From assembly GCA_018383375.1 (NCBI GenBank), contig JAHAWW010000032.1, forward strand, positions 1 to 25,213: DNA of 25,213 bases, read 5' to 3'. Of the stretch, positions 22,530 to 25,213 are shown one piece after another. Position 1 is the first letter of the stretch. Every line of letters begins with the position of its first letter. The stretch comes from Prevotellamassilia sp. (lineage in GTDB: Bacteria > Bacteroidota > Bacteroidia > Bacteroidales > Bacteroidaceae). Made by a program: the position numbers and the translations under genes. The notes beneath the pieces are model-generated. The model worked only from the letters and a program-made list of their open reading frames with translations, was not told the origin of the DNA and searched no databases.

Positions 22530-23204
22530 ATGACAGACTATAAGATTTTGGTGGTGGACGACGAACCAGACCTGAGAGAAATCCTGCAATGCAACCTCGA
22601 GAGTGCCGGCTACCGCGTAGAGACAGCCGCCTCCGGCGAAGAAGCCATCAGCCTGCTCACGCCAGAATATTCACTTATCTTGCTCGACGTGATGATGGGC
22701 GGTATGTCGGGCTTCAAAACGGCTGAACACATTCGCAAGACGCTCAACAACAACATCCCCATCATCTTTCTCACTGCCAAAGACACCGAGAACGACCTGC
22801 TCACGGGGTTCTCGGCAGGGGGTGACGACTACATCTCCAAGCCTTTCTCACTCCACGAAGTGCTGGCCCGCATCAAGGCAGTGTTGCGACGTGTTAACGC
22901 CCAAAAACAACCAGCCGCCACGCTCTCACTCGACAATCTCAAGATTGACTTCGAGCGCAAGCTCGTCACCGTGGACGGACGCGACGTACGTCTCTCACCC
23001 AAAGAGTTTGGCATTGTTTCGATGTTGGCCGCCAAACCGGGACGGGTCTATTCGCGCGACGAAATTCTCAAAGAGGTGTGGCGAGATACGGCCTACGTGC
23101 TTGACCGCACCGTCGATGTGCACATCGCCCGCATCCGCCGTAAACTCGGCGAAGAGGCCCATCGCATCACCAACCGACAAGGTTACGGCTATTGCTTCAT
23201 TTGA
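22530..23204 (+). CDS. OmpR/PhoB-type response regulator
   Basis: 224 aa from the ATG at 22530; in-frame ATGs at 22518 and 22524 cannot be excluded, but MTDYKILVVDDEPD matches the usual family start. The receiver domain has acidic D10-D11, phospho-acceptor D53 (LLDVMMGGMSGF), T82 (LTAKDTEND) and K104 (DYISKPF). A linker (RVNAQKQPA) precedes a winged-helix DNA-binding domain with LSPKEFGIVSMLAAKPGRVYS and VDVHIARIRRKLGEEAH ending in GYGYCF. It is the PhoB-like class rather than NarL. The partner kinase follows after 29 bp. Divergent orientation to the PiT and porin operon makes phosphate regulation the simplest hypothesis, but no Pho box was identified. Confidence 0.9.
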   Translation: MTDYKILVVDDEPDLREILQCNLESAGYRVETAASGEEAISLLTPEYSLILLDVMMGGMSGFKTAEHIRKTLNNNIPIIFLTAKDTENDLLTGFSAGGDDYISKPFSLHEVLARIKAVLRRVNAQKQPAATLSLDNLKIDFERKLVTVDGRDVRLSPKEFGIVSMLAAKPGRVYSRDEILKEVWRDTAYVLDRTVDVHIARIRRKLGEEAHRITNRQGYGYCFI

Positions 23205-23233
23205 ATAACGAAACCACCGACAAGAGCTTTGAG

Positions 23234-24997
23234 ATGAAACCAATCACATACAAAGCCAAACTTCTCATCAACTTCACCCTCATCTTTGTGGTCTTTGCTG
23301 TAGTGCTCGTGTTGTTTCAACAACGCCGAGAGACCACCTACCGCCGTGAGCTGCTTGAGACACGCCTGCGCACTTATGCCGATCTCACGGCTGCCGAAGC
23401 CCAACTGACGTCTGATACCGGACAAACCGTCTCGGGCACCGACAGCCTCGTGCGTCAAAGCCTGCTCGCCACTTTGCCGGGCGACCTGCGCCTCACCATC
23501 ATCAGCCGCCAGGGGAAAGTGATCTTTGAGAGCGACGCCAAAGCCTCACGACAGACCGAAGACCATGCCGGACGCCCGGAGGTGAAACGGGCCGTAACAA
23601 AGACAGAAGGTAGCGACATCCGACACTCTGAGTCTACGGGTGTCACCTATTTTTATTTTGCAAAAAACTATGGTGGCTTTATCGTCCGCGTAGCCTTGCC
23701 CTACGACGACACCGTGCAAAACTTCATGAAGGCCGACAACATATTCTTGTGGTTCGTCCTACTCATATTCCCCGTGGTGCTCGTCATTCTCATCCGTCTG
23801 TCAGACCGCTTTGGCAAAGCCATAGCCTCACTGCGCCACTTCATCGACTCGGCCGAGCGCGGTTTGGTAGACTATGACCATATCTCATTCCCCCACTCTG
23901 AGCTGGGCGACGTGGGACGGAAGGTGACCCATTGCTATCGAAGGCTCGAAGAGACCGGTCGGCAGATTGCAGCCGAGCGTGAGCGCCTCATTCGCCATTT
24001 CCACTATTTCGAAGAAGGCATAGCCATCTTTTCGGCCGACCGGCAAAAAATGTATGCCAACCCACGCTTCCTCCAATACGTCAATACCATCCTTGACCGC
24101 CCCACAGCCAATCTCAACGCCATATGGACGGCCGAAGAAATGAAACCGGCGGTTGAGTTCCTCGATATTACCGAAAAGCAACAAACCACGGCCGATGTGC
24201 CTTACTTCAAGTTCAACATCACTACAGGTGGCAATTGGTTTGCCGTGCAATTATTGGTCTATCGCGACGCCACCTTCGAAATGACCATTGCCGACGTGAC
24301 GCGGACCGAAAAAAACAAGTTGCTCAAACAACAAATGAGCAACAACATCACCCACGAACTCCGTACACCTGTGAGTAGCATTCGAGGCTATCTCGAAACC
24401 CTCACCGACTGCCCGGGACTCTCTGAGGCCAAAAAGCAATACTTCATCCAAAAAGCCCATTCACAGGTGGTGCGCCTCACCGACCTCATACGCGATGTGG
24501 CCCTTATCACCAAAACCGAGGAGGCTCCCGAGACGCTTCCCAAAGAGCGGCTCGACGTCTCTGCCGTGGTGGCCGATATTTTTGAAGAACTGCAACAGCC
24601 GCTCCACGACGCCCATATGACGGCGGTCAATGCCGTTCCCAAAGGCACTATGGTGACGGGCAACTATTCACTGCTCTACTCCATTTTCCGCAACCTCACC
24701 GAAAACAGTCTGCGCTATGCCGGCGAAAACACGCGTCTTGTGGCAGAATGTTACAACGACGACGGCGAATATGCCTATTTCCTTTTCTACGACACCGGCG
24801 TGGGCGTTCCCGAGGAGCACCTCAAGCGTCTTTTCGAGCGTTTCTATCGTGTCACCGAAGGCCGTACACGCGACTGTGGCGGCACCGGTTTGGGCTTGAG
24901 CATCGTACGCAACGCTGTGGCTTTCCACTCAGGCACCATCACCGTGCGAAACCGCAAAGAGGGCGGCCTCGAATTTCTCTTCACGTTGAAGAAGTAA
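23234..24997 (+). CDS. Membrane sensor histidine kinase (PhoR-like partner)
   Basis: 587 aa from the ATG at 23234 (an in-frame TTG at 23192 overlaps the regulator). The first membrane helix is at about 9-28, an extracytoplasmic domain of ~140 residues spans 30-168, and the second helix is at about 170-188. A linker and a PAS-like region (FEEGIAIFSADRQKMYANPRF, about 259-279) lead to the HisKA helix with phospho-acceptor His374 (NITHELRTPV). ATP-binding motifs: N-box FRNLTENSLRYA (485-496), DTGVGVP (520-526), FERFYR, and GGTGLGLS (549-556). All catalytic motifs are intact. The extracellular domain is larger than that of E. coli PhoR, which nearly lacks one, so the signal may be sensed directly outside; its ligand is unknown. 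Confidence 0.9.
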   Translation: MKPITYKAKLLINFTLIFVVFAVVLVLFQQRRETTYRRELLETRLRTYADLTAAEAQLTSDTGQTVSGTDSLVRQSLLATLPGDLRLTIISRQGKVIFESDAKASRQTEDHAGRPEVKRAVTKTEGSDIRHSESTGVTYFYFAKNYGGFIVRVALPYDDTVQNFMKADNIFLWFVLLIFPVVLVILIRLSDRFGKAIASLRHFIDSAERGLVDYDHISFPHSELGDVGRKVTHCYRRLEETGRQIAAERERLIRHFHYFEEGIAIFSADRQKMYANPRFLQYVNTILDRPTANLNAIWTAEEMKPAVEFLDITEKQQTTADVPYFKFNITTGGNWFAVQLLVYRDATFEMTIADVTRTEKNKLLKQQMSNNITHELRTPVSSIRGYLETLTDCPGLSEAKKQYFIQKAHSQVVRLTDLIRDVALITKTEEAPETLPKERLDVSAVVADIFEELQQPLHDAHMTAVNAVPKGTMVTGNYSLLYSIFRNLTENSLRYAGENTRLVAECYNDDGEYAYFLFYDTGVGVPEEHLKRLFERFYRVTEGRTRDCGGTGLGLSIVRNAVAFHSGTITVRNRKEGGLEFLFTLKK

Positions 24998-25028
24998 GAC
25001 ACGATAGCATTGATTTATAAAATCATTA

Positions 25029-25070
25029 AGACCTTCAAAAGCTTGTCTGCCATTAAGCTTTTGAAGGTCT
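25029..25070. terminator. Long perfect hairpin between convergent genes
   Basis: AGACCTTCAAAAGCTT (25029-25044) and AAGCTTTTGAAGGTCT (25055-25070) pair over 16 bp with a 10-nt loop. It follows the kinase by 31 bp and would also terminate the partial minus-strand gene. The T tract is weak (AATTTG on the plus side, and TTAATGATTTT on the minus side). Confidence 0.7.
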
Positions 25071-25105
25071 AATTTGTTCAATGACAAATATGATGTTCTT
25101 CTTCT

Positions 25106-25213
25106 TCAACCATCAAATCGAAAAATACGATACGATTTATTGGTTGCATCTATAGATGAGTTGATGGAACCTGATGTTTGATACTTATTCATCTTATCAA
25201 GATTGACAAAAAA
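25106..25213 (-). CDS. Possible 3' end of an AT-rich gene (partial)
   Basis: A minus-strand frame is open from the right edge to a stop at 25106-25108, giving 35 residues that end NKSYRIFRFDG. The codons are AT-rich and unlike the neighbouring genes, and the long hairpin at 25029-25070 sits about 35 bp downstream as a terminator would. A short open stretch of this kind can arise by chance, so the case rests on the position, the hairpin and a protein-like composition. No family can be named from 35 residues. Confidence 0.4.
   Translation of the reverse strand, partial: FFVNLDKMNKYQTSGSINSSIDATNKSYRIFRFDG

Noticed and set aside
25081..25155. A 24-codon plus-strand frame with four consecutive Phe
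   Set aside because: It is too short and AT-rich, and it is antisense to the more plausible partial gene with a terminator.
1..25213. tRNA, rRNA, CRISPR array, insertion sequence or phage genes
   Set aside because: I looked for clover-leaf and CCA-like ends, regularly spaced repeats and transposase or integrase motifs, and saw none.

Overview
The window looks like chromosomal DNA of a Bacteroidales bacterium, most likely Prevotellaceae or a close relative. Supporting signs are the family-specific proteins (a long NusB, DUF5606, a Cys-poor Mrp, five-module DUF349), the near absence of Shine-Dalgarno sites, and several promoters of the Bacteroides type (TTTG, about 18-20 nt, then TAnnTTTG). 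No rRNA, tRNA, CRISPR array, phage gene or transposase was recognised.

Layout. Positions 1-2937 (+) hold a tightly overlapping lipid head-group cluster: the end of a nucleotidyltransferase, an ATP-grasp protein, a CDP-alcohol phosphatidyltransferase and a flippase-like membrane protein. It converges on a helix-hairpin-helix protein (-). Positions 3966-6159 (+) hold a lipoprotein phosphoesterase, a probable outer-membrane protein and an AlkD-like protein. A 590 bp gap follows, with a terminator, a dispersed repeat and a doubtful small gene. Positions 6750-11921 (+) hold a housekeeping run: nusB, yajC, ybbR-like, coaE, DUF5606, an unknown conserved gene and an Mrp-type ATPase. A TlpA-like lipoprotein (-) converges on it. 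A 700 bp gap carries a second repeat copy and two back-to-back promoters. Then come a CorA transporter with a striking leader hairpin, a DUF349 protein, and a short DXS-like thiamine-diphosphate enzyme (-) behind a promoter-bearing repeat.

The right side is a phosphate module: a PiT transporter with a PhoU-like tail and a phosphate-selective porin form one minus-strand operon, divergent from a PhoB/PhoR-type two-component pair. The porin would admit phosphate to the periplasm, the PiT protein would move it across the inner membrane, and the adjacent regulators plausibly respond to its supply. The last ~200 bp are AT-rich and seem to contain the 3' end of another minus-strand gene.

Most worth checking: the DXS-like enzyme that has lost four substrate-site residues, two alternative pairings in the corA leader, the two-copy intergenic repeat, the promoter-bearing repeat, and the lipid cluster with a shifted catalytic Asp. 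All family assignments are from reading translated sequence and memory of families; no search was run.
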